Source: Haliclona indistincta
Taxonomy: Eukaryota > Porifera > Demospongiae > Haplosclerida > Chalinidae
DNA: 64,000 nucleotides
Assembly (NCBI GenBank): GCA_964017065.1
Contig: OZ024783.1
Span: 17,335,752 to 17,399,751, forward strand
Reading direction: 5' to 3'
The translations under genes and the position numbers were made by a program. Numbering within the stretch: the stretch's first letter is position 1; each line of letters starts with the position of its first letter. Below the pieces are notes generated by a model. That model worked only from the letters and a program-made list of their open reading frames with translations, made no database searches and had not been told where the DNA came from. Below are positions 10,544-22,300 of the stretch, piece after piece.

Positions 10544-11276
10544 AACATTTCTTCAACACTGCAGCTATAGCTTTTCAGCCATACTGAACTAGTTTAAAAG
10601 AATCATGGATGAAAACAAAATTAATAATTTTCTCCAAAAAAATTAATTAGAATTTAAATAATTATTATTAAGAGGATTAAAAGTAGCTATAAATTAGGTG
10701 TTAAAGTGAAGAATCAAATTTGCAAAGTGTCTGGTCTCAGTTACAATGTAGATCATTATACGATACCTGTTGTTGTGCAATATCATTAGCAACTGTGTCT
10801 TCATCCATGTCCCTCAAAGCTGTGATCAGGTCAGTCCAAGATGCGTTAGGAGAGCTCTTTAACCAAACATTTAAACATCTCTGCCTTGAGTCTGTCTGTT
10901 CTGTAGACATGGTAGGTGATGTGCAGGTCATCTAGTTGCTCTATGGTGAGATCCAACTGGAGACCAAGTGTGTGCCAGTCACTAACTCTCTTGAATGCAT
11001 GCTTTAACAAGATGCTTGTTGGTGCGCAGCAGCTGGTGTGGGTAGCTGTGTAGTCATGTTTGTGGCTATAGTACAACACAATAACAATGCTTTCTTCAAC
11101 TTTGCAAATTTGACTCTTAATTCACTTTAACACCTCATTTGTAGCTACTTTTAACCCTCTTAATAACAATTATTCAAATTCCAATTTTTTGAAGAAAATA
11201 TTTGTTTTCATCCATGATTCTCTTATACTAGTTCGGTATGGCTGAAAAGCTATTGCTACAGTGTTGAAGAAATGTT
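10544..11276. mobile_element. Inverted-repeat element carrying a Death-domain exon
   Basis: The left arm (10544-10727, starting aacatttcttcaacactg) and the right arm (11100-11276) are inverted copies of each other over about 180 bp with scattered differences. They share words such as 'aatcatggatgaaaacaaa', 'ttaaaagtagcta' and 'caaatttgcaaag'. The 372-bp centre holds a Death-domain fragment whose closest visible relative is the last exon of the neighbouring minus-strand gene. I found no convincing target-site duplication, so the arms could also be an unrelated foldback flanking a duplicated exon. Confidence 0.7.
10737..11060 (-). pseudogene. Death-domain fragment, frameshifted
   Basis: Minus strand: AFKRVSDWHTLGLQLDLT, then IEQLDDLHITYHVY and RLKAEMFK in one frame, and SWTDLITALRDMDEDTVA in the next. 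This matches helices 1-6 of the Death domain at 11.9-12.2 kb (CKRITEWHTLGVQLDLT, RLKAEMFNVWLK, SWSDVITALRAMGEDSVA). One extra A in the codons after the Met of AEMFK breaks the frame. Upstream, 'gtgggtagctgtgtagt' also echoes the Thr-rich linker coding sequence of the neighbour. It is a copied, decayed exon, not a gene. Confidence 0.75.
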
Positions 11277-11643
11277 AGACTTGAGATGTAGTCTGATCCA
11301 TAGAGTAGTGAGGTATGATTATCATAATGCATACAAGTAGCAATGACTACAGGATCAATCTATAAGCTGCCACATGTATCACTGAAGTTGATACACGTTG
11401 ATAACCAAAAATATATACAGTAGAAACTAGAAATCACTCAATAATGTACTCAAATAGGAATATGCAGTGGTTAGTAATGATAATGGGTGTTAAGTTAAAG
11501 AGTGAATAGTAATAGCTCCTCATCAGTGATGGTTTGGTATCATGCTATGCTGGTAGCTGTGAGTATTGTAGGAGGAGATGAGGAGATCAGTGTCGTGGAT
11601 GGAGTCACGGTAACTGTGTATATACATAGAATCAAGAATAAAC

Positions 11644-11887
11644 ATGGCTCAGTACAATGATTATAACTTACAATACGTGACGGCTAGTGATTATAAACAC
11701 ACACATTTGCGCCGAGAGGTTCCTTGGTTAGAGACTGGTTCCTGTGCTGGAATAGGGACTGATTCTCGTACTGGACTTGAAACTAGTTCCCGTTCTGTAC
11801 TTGAGACTGGTCCCTGCACAGGACTAGGAACTGGTTCTCGCACTGGACAGGGAACTGGCACTCTCACTATAGTGGGTGGTATCAGTA
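11644..11887. repeat. Approximately 24-bp minisatellite, open on both strands
   Basis: About five units of the type 'gagactggttcctgtgctgg' lie just beyond the stop of the minus-strand Death-domain exon. On the plus strand they read as (ET)GSxTGLGTGSRTG repeats, on the minus strand as PVREPVPSPVQ repeats. Neither frame has a convincing link to a gene. The minus-strand one would be 3' UTR of the ankyrin/Death gene. Confidence 0.55.
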
Positions 11888-12408
11888 TCAGTGAGGTGTG
11901 ATAGTCAGTTCATTACCTGATGATGGGGTTGCTGCAATATCACTGGCTACACTGTCCTCACCCATGGCCCTCAAAGCTGTGATCACGTCACTCCAAGATG
12001 AACTGGGAGACCTCTTTAACCACACATTGAACATCTCTGCCTTGAGTCTGTCCAGTCCATGCATATGATAGGTTATTTCAATATTGTGTAGTTGATCCAT
12101 AGTGAGATCCAGCTGTACACCCAGAGTGTGCCATTCAGTAATTCTCTTGCATGCTGTGACAAGATTCTTCACTGAAAGAGAAGGAAGACCTGCATTGAGG
12201 AGCACATACGGTGAAGGGACACTCTCTATCATGTTGTGAAACTCGCAACTGTGGCTACCAGTACCTGTGCCTGTGGGTAGCTGTGTAGTGGCAGTAGCTG
12301 TAGGTAGCTGTGCAGTGTTTGTGGGTAGCTGTGTAGTGGCAGTAGCTGTGGGTAGCTGTGTAGTGGCAGTAGCTGTGTGACTGATGATATCCTTCAGCTC
12401 AGTCGTGC
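11888..12408 (-). CDS. Last exon: Thr-rich linker and Death domain
   Basis: It starts at acceptor ctatag|GC in phase 1, 56 bp after the previous donor, and ends in TGA. It begins with repeats of TATATTQLP type. The Death domain follows, with the typical W (TEWHTLGVQL), RLKAEMFNVWL and WSDVITALRAMGEDSVA helices. A decayed copy of this exon sits at 10.7-11.1 kb. Confidence 0.85.
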
Positions 12409-15400
12409 CTATAGTAACACAAAATAACTCTAATGCACTGCAATGGTTCATAACATGGCATACCAGCTGGTGACTGCAGCCATCGCAACTCCTGTTCACT
12501 CAATACACACCTCTTCCTGGTTAGTTCACACTCAGCACTTGCTGGTGGTCCTGTGCGGAGGATGTGGTGAGACTCTCTCTGCAGTGAGTTACAGGAGCAG
12601 GGAAAGGAGTCCTCGATAGTGATGCTGTCTACATCAAAGCGGAGCCTCTTTTCTGTTTCAAGTATTGTCTCACGGATGATGGAACGAATGACGGAGCACT
12701 CTCTGTCGCTAAACGAGTAGTACATCTCTAGTTGAAGCTGTCTCTCAATAATAGTGACATCACCTCCTTTTCTGTAGTGAAGTACAAATATGTTTCTATA
12801 CTGCTGCTGTCCAAAGACAACACTGAATAAGCGAGAAGACAGGAGCAACACGATCAGTGTAGGAGAGAATGCAGGAGGCAGAGGAATGTACAGTTCTTGA
12901 CTACCAACTCGAGTTCTCAACCTCACTATCCACGAACACATCTGCTCTAAATAAGCTGTTGTCTCACGCTCTTGTTCCTTCGAAGCATAGCGTAGTACAC
13001 ACGGCATAAAGAACTCATTCGATTTCTCGATAATGGCAACAGCCTTTACCTCAGCAAGGAGGTTGGTGAATTTCTCAGCATTGAGCATGCGAGGGAATTG
13101 GAAACACTCTGCCAGTGTGTGTCGGTCAAAGCAGCCATGCTGTTGGAAGTGTTCCCTGGCACCAGCAGGAAGGTCGATGCCAAACAGATCATGGAGCTCG
13201 TCCTCATTGATAAAGGACACACCAATCAGGAGGGAGACCAGGTCATGGATGGGCTTCAGATTTACGATAACGAGTGACTGGTAGTGTAAGATGAGGTTGA
13301 GGTTATGGAAGAATGTGATTGCATTCCTGGTCTCCTGCTCATCCATATCCAGTGACCTGCCGATATCCACACACTCCTGCAGTGATAGAATGGCTCTCTG
13401 CTTGGCCTTAGAAAAGGACAAGAGACTAAGATAGAACCCAAACCATCGTAGCTTTATAGTAACCTTTACGGAAGGGCTCTTGCTGATTAGCCGTCGTAAC
13501 TCCTTCATGTATTGCCTTCTCTGCTTCTTGTCCTCAATTACTGCATTGACGGGAAAGATAGGCTTGCCTTTGTAGTTGATTCGGAGCGGCTCGTAGGCTT
13601 TCAGGCTCTGGGCTAAGCTGGTATTCTTGTCATCAAGCGACTCACTCTCACATTCGTGCATTCTGTCGGCAAATGTGCCAACAATAGCAAAACGTGGGTT
13701 GCCATGGTAATCTGATGAAGGCATCAAAGAGGGAAGAAAGGAAGACATTGATTTAGCGAGAGACTCTAGTAGCTGCCAATATGAGTGCTGGAGCCTTGTA
13801 TCAGCCATGCTGATAGAGTGGCCTTGTATACAATATGAGAACTGTGGGATGGCATCTAACTGCTCATTAAGCTTCAGAGTGAAGAGGGCTAGACACTTGT
13901 TGCGGACAAAGAGAGGGAAAACGTCCAGATAGTTTGGTTGACCACCAGAGTCAGACATTAGAAGCAATCTGGTACGAAAGAGGTGGGTTGATCCACGGAC
14001 CTTGGGCAGTCGCTGCATGATGTCTGTCAATATCTGAGGAAAGTCTCGTCTGTGCTTGGCTGCAGCACTACGAGCTGCTGGAGGAGAGTGGGCTGGGTCA
14101 GAGAGGGTAGGGATAACTCCTGTCTCATGCTTCTGAAGGACAGCACTTCGTCGCTCTGTACAAAGATGGTCGACAGGTTTAGCCAGATCCTCGATAGTTT
14201 CACAAACCTAAGGGTGCATGAGCACAATAGGAATAATGGACCATGACAGGAATTGGAGAAATTAGACAGAATTTCAGACGCCTTACCACAAACTATGTAC
14301 TATAATGGTATTCTGATAGACACTACAGTGCAGTTTACAATATTATTGCAAATTGGGAAAATTTGGTTAATTGGGGCGAGCCTGAGCGAGCCCCATACTG
14401 CTCGAAAGCGCTCCCCCGCGAGCTATCTATCTATGTATGCGTACGTCATACCGTAAATGCCCCCGTGTTGTAATTCACCGGATGGTTTCAATTTTGCTCA
14501 ACTGAGACTGAGCAAGCGCAAGCACGACGTGATACAGAAACTGAAGAACAGACTCGAGAGAGAGGTTAGGCTAGAGAGAAGGAGCATGAGCGATGTGATG
14601 TCAGAGAGACTGAAGAAACAAGAGAGAGGTTAGGCTAGAGAGAAGGAGCATGAGCGATGTGATGTCAGAGAGACTGAAGAACAGAGAGAGGTTAGGCCAG
14701 AGAGAAGGAGCATGAGCGACGTGATGCAGAGACTGAAGAATTACAGAGAGCGGTTAGCTAGGCTACAGCAAATGAGAGAAGGAGCTAGCTGAGCGACGTG
14801 GTGGAGAGACCGAAGAACAGAGAGAGGCTACTGGATACAGCAAATGGGAGAGAAGGAGCATGAGCGACGTGGTGAAGAGACCAAAGAACAGAGAGAGGAC
14901 AGGCTGCAGCAAATGAGATAGATGCAGCATGAACGACGTGGTGCAGAGACTGAGGAACAGAGAGAGGACAGGCTGCAGCAAATGAGCCTTCAAGCGGCGG
15001 CACAATCAGTACATCACACCTTCTCAAAAGCACCTCCTCCTTATGGCTACCAACACTACAGTCGCTCAGGCTCGCCCCACAAATGTCCTGCATTTCACTA
15101 GTATAAAGTAAATTAAAAAGATTTCTATCGAAATCAAAAGGATGTAGTGATGAAGAAATCTATCACTGGTTCACAATGTAAACCAACAAGGAACAAGCAT
15201 GGAATGGTAACACGATTGACTTGCTAACAGACCATAGATCCCTACATCAGTGGCTGCTGTGGCCTGCAGACTATAGCTAGTTCAGCTAGTTACTGTTGAC
15301 TGACACCTGACATGCATTGAATTGAATTCAGCTGTTTGTGACAAAATATTGATCATAGTCTTATGTACAGCCACTGATGTAGGGATCTATGGTCTGTTAG

Positions 15401-18400
15401 CAAGGCAATCGTGTTACCATTCCATGCTTGTTCCTTGTTGGTTTACATTGTGAACCAGTGATAGATTTCTTCATCACTACATCCTTTTGATTTCGATAGA
15501 AATCTTTTTAATTTACTTGTTTGTGTCCTTTTTCTTTTTCAGTGAGAGAAGTGCAGTTCAATATCATGCATGTACTGACAAGTCTTTGTTTCCACCATTA
15601 GTTTAGTATTGCTATTGTTGATGGCTTTCTTAAACTTGTAGCTAAAATTGACATATCAGCTCGGGGCCCGGTAAAACCCGGAACGCGGAATACGGAATAA
15701 CGGAATAGCGGAATAAAAGTGGGCGTGTAAGGTGGGCGCTGCTGATCAAAAATTAATGTAAACAACTGGTCAGTCTCGCACTGGGACGCTGCAAAACATG
15801 GATTTGACTGGAATGGCGCCATTATGGCGTAGTGTCGCTAGAAACTAAACCCAAACCCTAAACCCTAAAAACGTTCGCCTAACAGCGCCCAGTATGGACC
15901 TAACAGCGCCCAGTATTCGCCTAACTGCGCTGTTAGGCGAATACTGGGCGCTGTTAGGTCCATACTAGGCGAAGTTAGGCGAATACTGGACGCTGTAAGT
16001 TAGGTCCATACTGGGCGCTATTAGGCGAACGTTTTTAGGGTCTTGGGTTTAGTTTTTAGCAAGACGGCGCCAGTCCATGGTCCATGTTGTGTAGCATGAA
16101 TTGACCAGCTGATTTTTAATCAGCAACGCCCACCTTACACGCCCACTTTTATTCCGCTATTCCGTTATTCCGTATTCCGCGTTCCGGGTTTTACCAGGCC
16201 CCTATCAGCTCTGCCTAGTCGCCTACGCATGCATGCATTGCATACGAGCCCCGCCCACCCTTGTTTGTAGACCTATACGGCGGTTATAATTATCTGGCAA
16301 GCGCAGAATGGCGATCCTACACGAGCTTACCGTTCTTCAAAGACACCAGACAAATGCCGGGTATGTGTTCTCCGTGATATTGATCCATAGTGATACGGCG
16401 CGGCGATACTCTAGCTGCTTGGTCACGTGCGCTAGGCACTACTTGGTCACGTGCGTATTACGTAATCACAATAATGGCGTCAAACACTTAGCTGACAACT
16501 GTTCGTGATCGTGAGCTCGTCAAATGTATATCGTCGTTTCGCTAAAAACTAAGTTCAAAAGGCCAGGAGAATTTCACGACTGTTCGTGGGTGTTTTGGTC
16601 TCGACACTGCTCGCGTAAAGGCGCTAGGCGAGTTGAAGAAAGAAAGAAAGAAAACGAAGATGACGAAACTCGATTTTCACCGTTTCCAGGTTCGTCACTT
16701 TAGTAACAATTTCGAGCAATCTCCTTGCTACTGTAAGATGGGGCAACGCCAGATAGCAGATCTAAGTGTCTATGGACGTATAAAATTCATCACCAGGCGA
16801 AATATCAGCGTTTGAACGCTAATACATTGTATGTAGCCGCCATCTTGTTTTCTCGTTCATCCCTACATAGGGAGACACTACCGTGTCTCCCTAATAAAAG
16901 ATTTTCATGTGATAAATGAAATTTCACGATAAAATATTTTCGTGGGTTGACCTGCACCACAAAAAACTATCGAAATTAATTATAATCAAAGTATGTTAAG
17001 GTGGCGGTATACCCGTTTTTATGAATATTAATGAGCGACTTTCTTTTATCTGTAGCTCGTGACAGAGCAACGCTAGCAGCGTGAAACTCGCTCTGATGCA
17101 TCAATGAGTGTGTCTCAATGTATAATGCAGCTTGAAACGTTGCACAATATTCTACACCAAGGAATAATGTAGGAACAATCGACATCGTACGGATACGCAT
17201 TTTTCTAGCCAAAAATCTATCCTGACTAACCGTGCAGCAAAGGTTACCGGCTGAAATTCGACTCTTATAAACCATTTATAGGTGCAGACGAAGAGTTTTC
17301 TGCATTTACTTTTTCTGATTTTAAGAAAAACACTTTTACATTTTAAATCATGGCTGATTTTGCAGTTACGTCCATGTTTGTCGATGCATAGAACAGCTAC
17401 GTTCAGCGTGGGTCAACAAAACTCTTCGTCTGCACCTATAAATGGTTTATAACAGTCGAATTTCAGCTGGTACTCTTTGCTGCACGGTTAGTCAGGAGAG
17501 ATTTTTGGCTAGAAAAATGCGTATCCGTACGATGTCGATTGTTCCTACATTATTCCTTGGTGTAGAATATTGTGCAACGTTTCAAGCTGCATTATACATT
17601 GAGACACACTCATTGATGCATCAGAGCGAGTTTCACGCTACTAGCGTTGCTCTGTCACGAGCTACAGATAAAAGAAAGTCGCTCATTAATATTCATAAAA
17701 ACGGGTATACCGCCACCTTAATCATACACAACATACACAGCTTCTAGACCAGACTGTTGCTGCTGACAGCTGCAATGATGCTTGTTATTGTGTATACAAG
17801 GTACAGCTGAAGAATGAAGGAGAAGAATCCTGCCCATTTGATAACAAGATCGAGGGTCTCGGGTGCTGGCAATGTTAGACAAGCTCCTGACAAGCAAGTA
17901 TCAGGGTCGCTCACCGTCTCTGATTATAAGTAACTAGAGACAGAGAGCATTTCGCACACACCGCGGCATACACGTGTTTACAATTATTTTTTTAGTGTTA
18001 AACCTTTTAAATTTTCTTGGTTGATCCATCCACAATTTTTTAACCAAAAATTGTTCCCGATTTATGGTACATCGAAAAATCAATGATAAATGGTTGCTAA
18101 ACCATAATGAATGTATTGTTGTATCATGTCAGTTATGATTAAAAACAGTTTCATTGTGAAGATTTTGGGAGAGTATAATAGGCAGAGTTAGAGTTAGAGG
18201 AATAAAGTGATCATGCACCTTTACACAAAGCATGTCAAGCATTCTGTCAGGAGTGAGCTCCTCCCACTCCACATCCTCAGAACTGTTGTCTCCTACTATG
18301 ATGGAACATGATGGTGGCTCAGCAACGCCAGTGCTATGGCGCTCCAAAGCAGGGGGTCGACCCATGGCTAGATCAATAACCGATGTCTTCCCGGTAGCTG

Positions 18401-19264
18401 GAGGACCTTGTGTCGTCACATTAGAGATTTCAACAGTGACGTTATAGCCCAGCTTGTCCATGGCTTCATCATTGCTAACTGCAGAGAGGAAGGATCAGAG
18501 TAGCTATGATCACAACACAACTAGTGTAGCTACTTATCATGTGACCACAGTATCTACAATATCACCAGGCGCGTGTCTATGATAGGGCTCCGGGTGCTCT
18601 AGCACCCCCCTCAGCTTTGTAGTTATTAATTATTCATTGCATTAAAGTACACTGTGGCTATAAATGTATCATAATTGTTATTACAATAAACTTAGCAGCT
18701 GCCAATATCCCATTCTAAGGTAGTTTAGGCTATTTTCCATTAGTTTCAGCGAAGAACAGATCCAGTGCGCCATGATAATAATGACGAAAATGAAGAAATG
18801 TAATGAATAATATCATGAATATTAATTAGATTTTTCGGGCGCGCTTCGCGCGCACCTATCTTTCCTCATTTCTGGACACGCGCCTGATCACAACATGTAA
18901 TATGTAGACACACTTACAAGAACATGTAACAATCACTTACACATGTATAAACAAAATGTAAGTTGGATCATGATCTGTACTACACAAGAGCTGAAGCAGC
19001 CAGAGTAAGCAATTAAGAGACAACTGATACTATCATTCATTCTAGAAAATGGCTTAGTGTGTCTTGTGAGTACTCATCAAATGCTGTGGTAAGCTCTCTG
19101 TGCTACACAGGACTACTGTGACTACTGTGCTGACTCAATATGAGACACTACCAATACACTGTAAGATGGTGGACACAAGAGTGTGTGTGTGGCTTGCTTA
19201 GTCTCACCAGCAGATGTGACAGGGGCACCAGACTCACTAGGTCGTGGTCGAGTGGATGCTGAGA

Positions 19265-19354
<90 letters not shown>

Positions 19355-22300
19355 TGAAGAGACATGCATGTTAGTAGAACAATTCATTGCAGTATAGTAC
19401 ATGAGTATACTATTAGTATGTTGACTATTGCAATAGTAGGTGTGGTCAGACTCTAAAAACTTCATAGCTCACACATGAATCACATCTGAATCAAGACTTC
19501 CGATTGTATGTGATGTACTGCACACGTGGATCAAAATGAATTTCAGCTAAAATTAGATGTGATTTTTGATCACATGTGAAGTAAATATTCACTTTGTCAC
19601 GTGAGATCTAGATCTCACAACACACTATCAAATTTAACTTTTCGTGCTGTGTCAGTAGCTCATGTTATCATGTACTGACCAACTCTCTCCAGCAAGTCCA
19701 CAATGTCTTGATGATTCCTACTTCTTGCCCAATCAAGTGGAGTCCTACCATCCTGTAGTGTAACAATAGAACAGTGTGAGTCATAACACACACAAACCAA
19801 AATGAGAAATGGACTCAGTTAATAAACAAATAATAAACTGATAATAAACTGTATAATTAATAATAATAAACTGATTCTAACATAGCTTGAACCATACATG
19901 AACATATACACTTCCACACTCTACATGACCCACCCCTGTACCACACCATGGAAGGTGTGGTCCTTGTATCAGATGGTGGCTGATATTGTTGTGTAACTGT
20001 GCTGTGAGTGTCTTTGCGGTAAACATGTCTCATACCTCTCAGACATGTTCTTTGAATAGAGGATTCTGTAAATCATTATGCCGAGGTGGGCGGAGCCACG
20101 AGGCATACAGTAGTCTGTTCGTTTGTGTATGTGTGTGTGTGTGTATGTTCGCAATGCGTATCTCAGCAACCGCTTGCTACTAAGCGCTGAAACTTGCAAT
20201 ACAGGTAGATCTCGATAGTTTTAGAAATCAAATTTGACAGATTTGCTATTAAAGCCTTTGTTTTGAAGTTATGGCGTGATTTGCTAACCTAAACAGCCGT
20301 TTTGAGCGCTCGGGACTACTTCATAGACTAAACTGTCTACAGATGGCTACAGTGCAACTTGAAGGCTTGATCTGTGATAGTACAGCTCGCACAAGTCCAT
20401 AGGCAGCAGTGAAACTAGCGAGCGAAAGCTTGTTTGAGTTCACTTAGCTGCTCGACAGGTGAGCCGGAGCGAGCAGAGCAGTTACAGTCACGCCCAGCAA
20501 CATTATTCTGTTTGGCTTCAATACAACTTTTGTACAACAGCTTGTACAGCTGCTGGATAGATGCCACTAGCCTGCGCTTCCATAGCACTGTTGCTATGAT
20601 CTGCTGCTGCTGCTGATAGCTACCACTAGCCTGCGCTTCGATAGCACTGTTGCTATGATCTGCTGCCTGCTGCGGATAAGCTGTCACTAGCATGCACTTC
20701 CATAGCACTGTTGCTATGATCTGCTGCTACTGGATAGCTGCCACTAGCCTGCGCTTCCATAGCACTGTCACTATGATCATGATCTGCTGCTTGCCTGCTG
20801 CTGGATAGCTGCCACTAGCCTGCGCTTCCATAGCACTGTCACTATGATCTGCTGCTGGATAGCTGCCACTAGCCTGTGCTTCCATAGCACTGTTGCTATG
20901 ATCTGCTGCTTGCCTGCATGTTCCATGGATCTGCTGGTCACTTCTACTGTAGCTTGCATTGCATGCTTCTATGATACTATTTTGATGCTTCCATGGATCT
21001 ACTGCATTCATGCATACTTGCTGCCATATGCATCTGCTAATTGCATGCTAGCATACATGCTACTGCACCGAGGCATCTGCACCTTTGGTGCTTTATTGAT
21101 GCAGTAATGGATAGGGATTGGTAATGGAAGGGTTAAATCATCCGTTGACATCATAATGGTGGGTAGCTACAAGACCTATAGCAAGGATGAATTACAGGGA
21201 CAGTGGCTGTGCTGGTTCAGTGAGCACGTATAGACGACAACAAGGTTATTCACTAGAGTAGTGATCCTAGACCACTCTATCAGCCAAGCTTGTCTTTATG
21301 CTGACAGGTGACTTTGACAAAACTACTACTCACCTCACTCTCAATTCACTGATTATAGTACAGCACAGAAGGTATTGTATGAGATAATTAGAGTAAATTA
21401 TAGATCACTGTTTCTATTTGTTAGTATAGCTTGGTATCACAGAGGACAAGTATAGCTAACAAACACTTGGTATAAAGACAGCTTAAGACCTCATACCTTC
21501 TTCAGAGCGGTACAGAGACACATGCAGGCTCATGTATCTACATGTATGGTGTAATCTACAGTAAGCACTTCACGACAGTATAGTAGTTGTATTGAATTTC
21601 ACGAGAACAGCTTTATTCAACAACACAACATCACTAGACACACATGTACTCACATTATTGGTTGTATTGGTAGCTGCTCCTGCTGCAATTAGAAGATCAG
21701 CTACAGCTGTGTAACCATAGAGTGCACAGTAATGAAGTGCTGTATATCCATTCTATAGAATAAACAACAAGGGAAGAGTACATGGTTATTGAATGTAAAG
21801 TGGTGTCAAGCACAACACATGGTAACTGGTCTTGTTGGTAATGTGTACCAGTACAGTATGACAATAGTGTCTACACATCACAGGAAATACCATTTTCATA
21901 AGTTTGACATCTATACAGCAACAATCTGCTAGCTATACATGTATGATAATTTATTGAACACAAAGTCATATGTATAATTGTCATACAAGTAAATCACTGC
22001 ATGTTTTACATGTTAGTAGCTAAATGCTTAGGTACCACAGAGGACAAGTATAATGGAAGTTTATGCATAGGACAGCAAAACCAAAAGTATGATGTTGACC
22101 AATGAAACACACCTTGAGTAAACTTGACTAAAAGTGAATTAGTCAGTGCTTACTTCGACATCATCTATGTAAAAACTTAGAAAACCGCTGTACAGCTAAC
22201 AGTGAGTTTACACTAGAGCTGGGAATGGTTCCAGAACTGCTCTAAGCTCTACACTAGTGTAAACAGGCACAGAACTGATCCAAATTGTTCCACTGAAACT

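Noticed and set aside
15855..15875. Internal telomere or chromosome-end scar
   Set aside because: Two CCCTAA-like units inside a MITE with clear ends are not enough.
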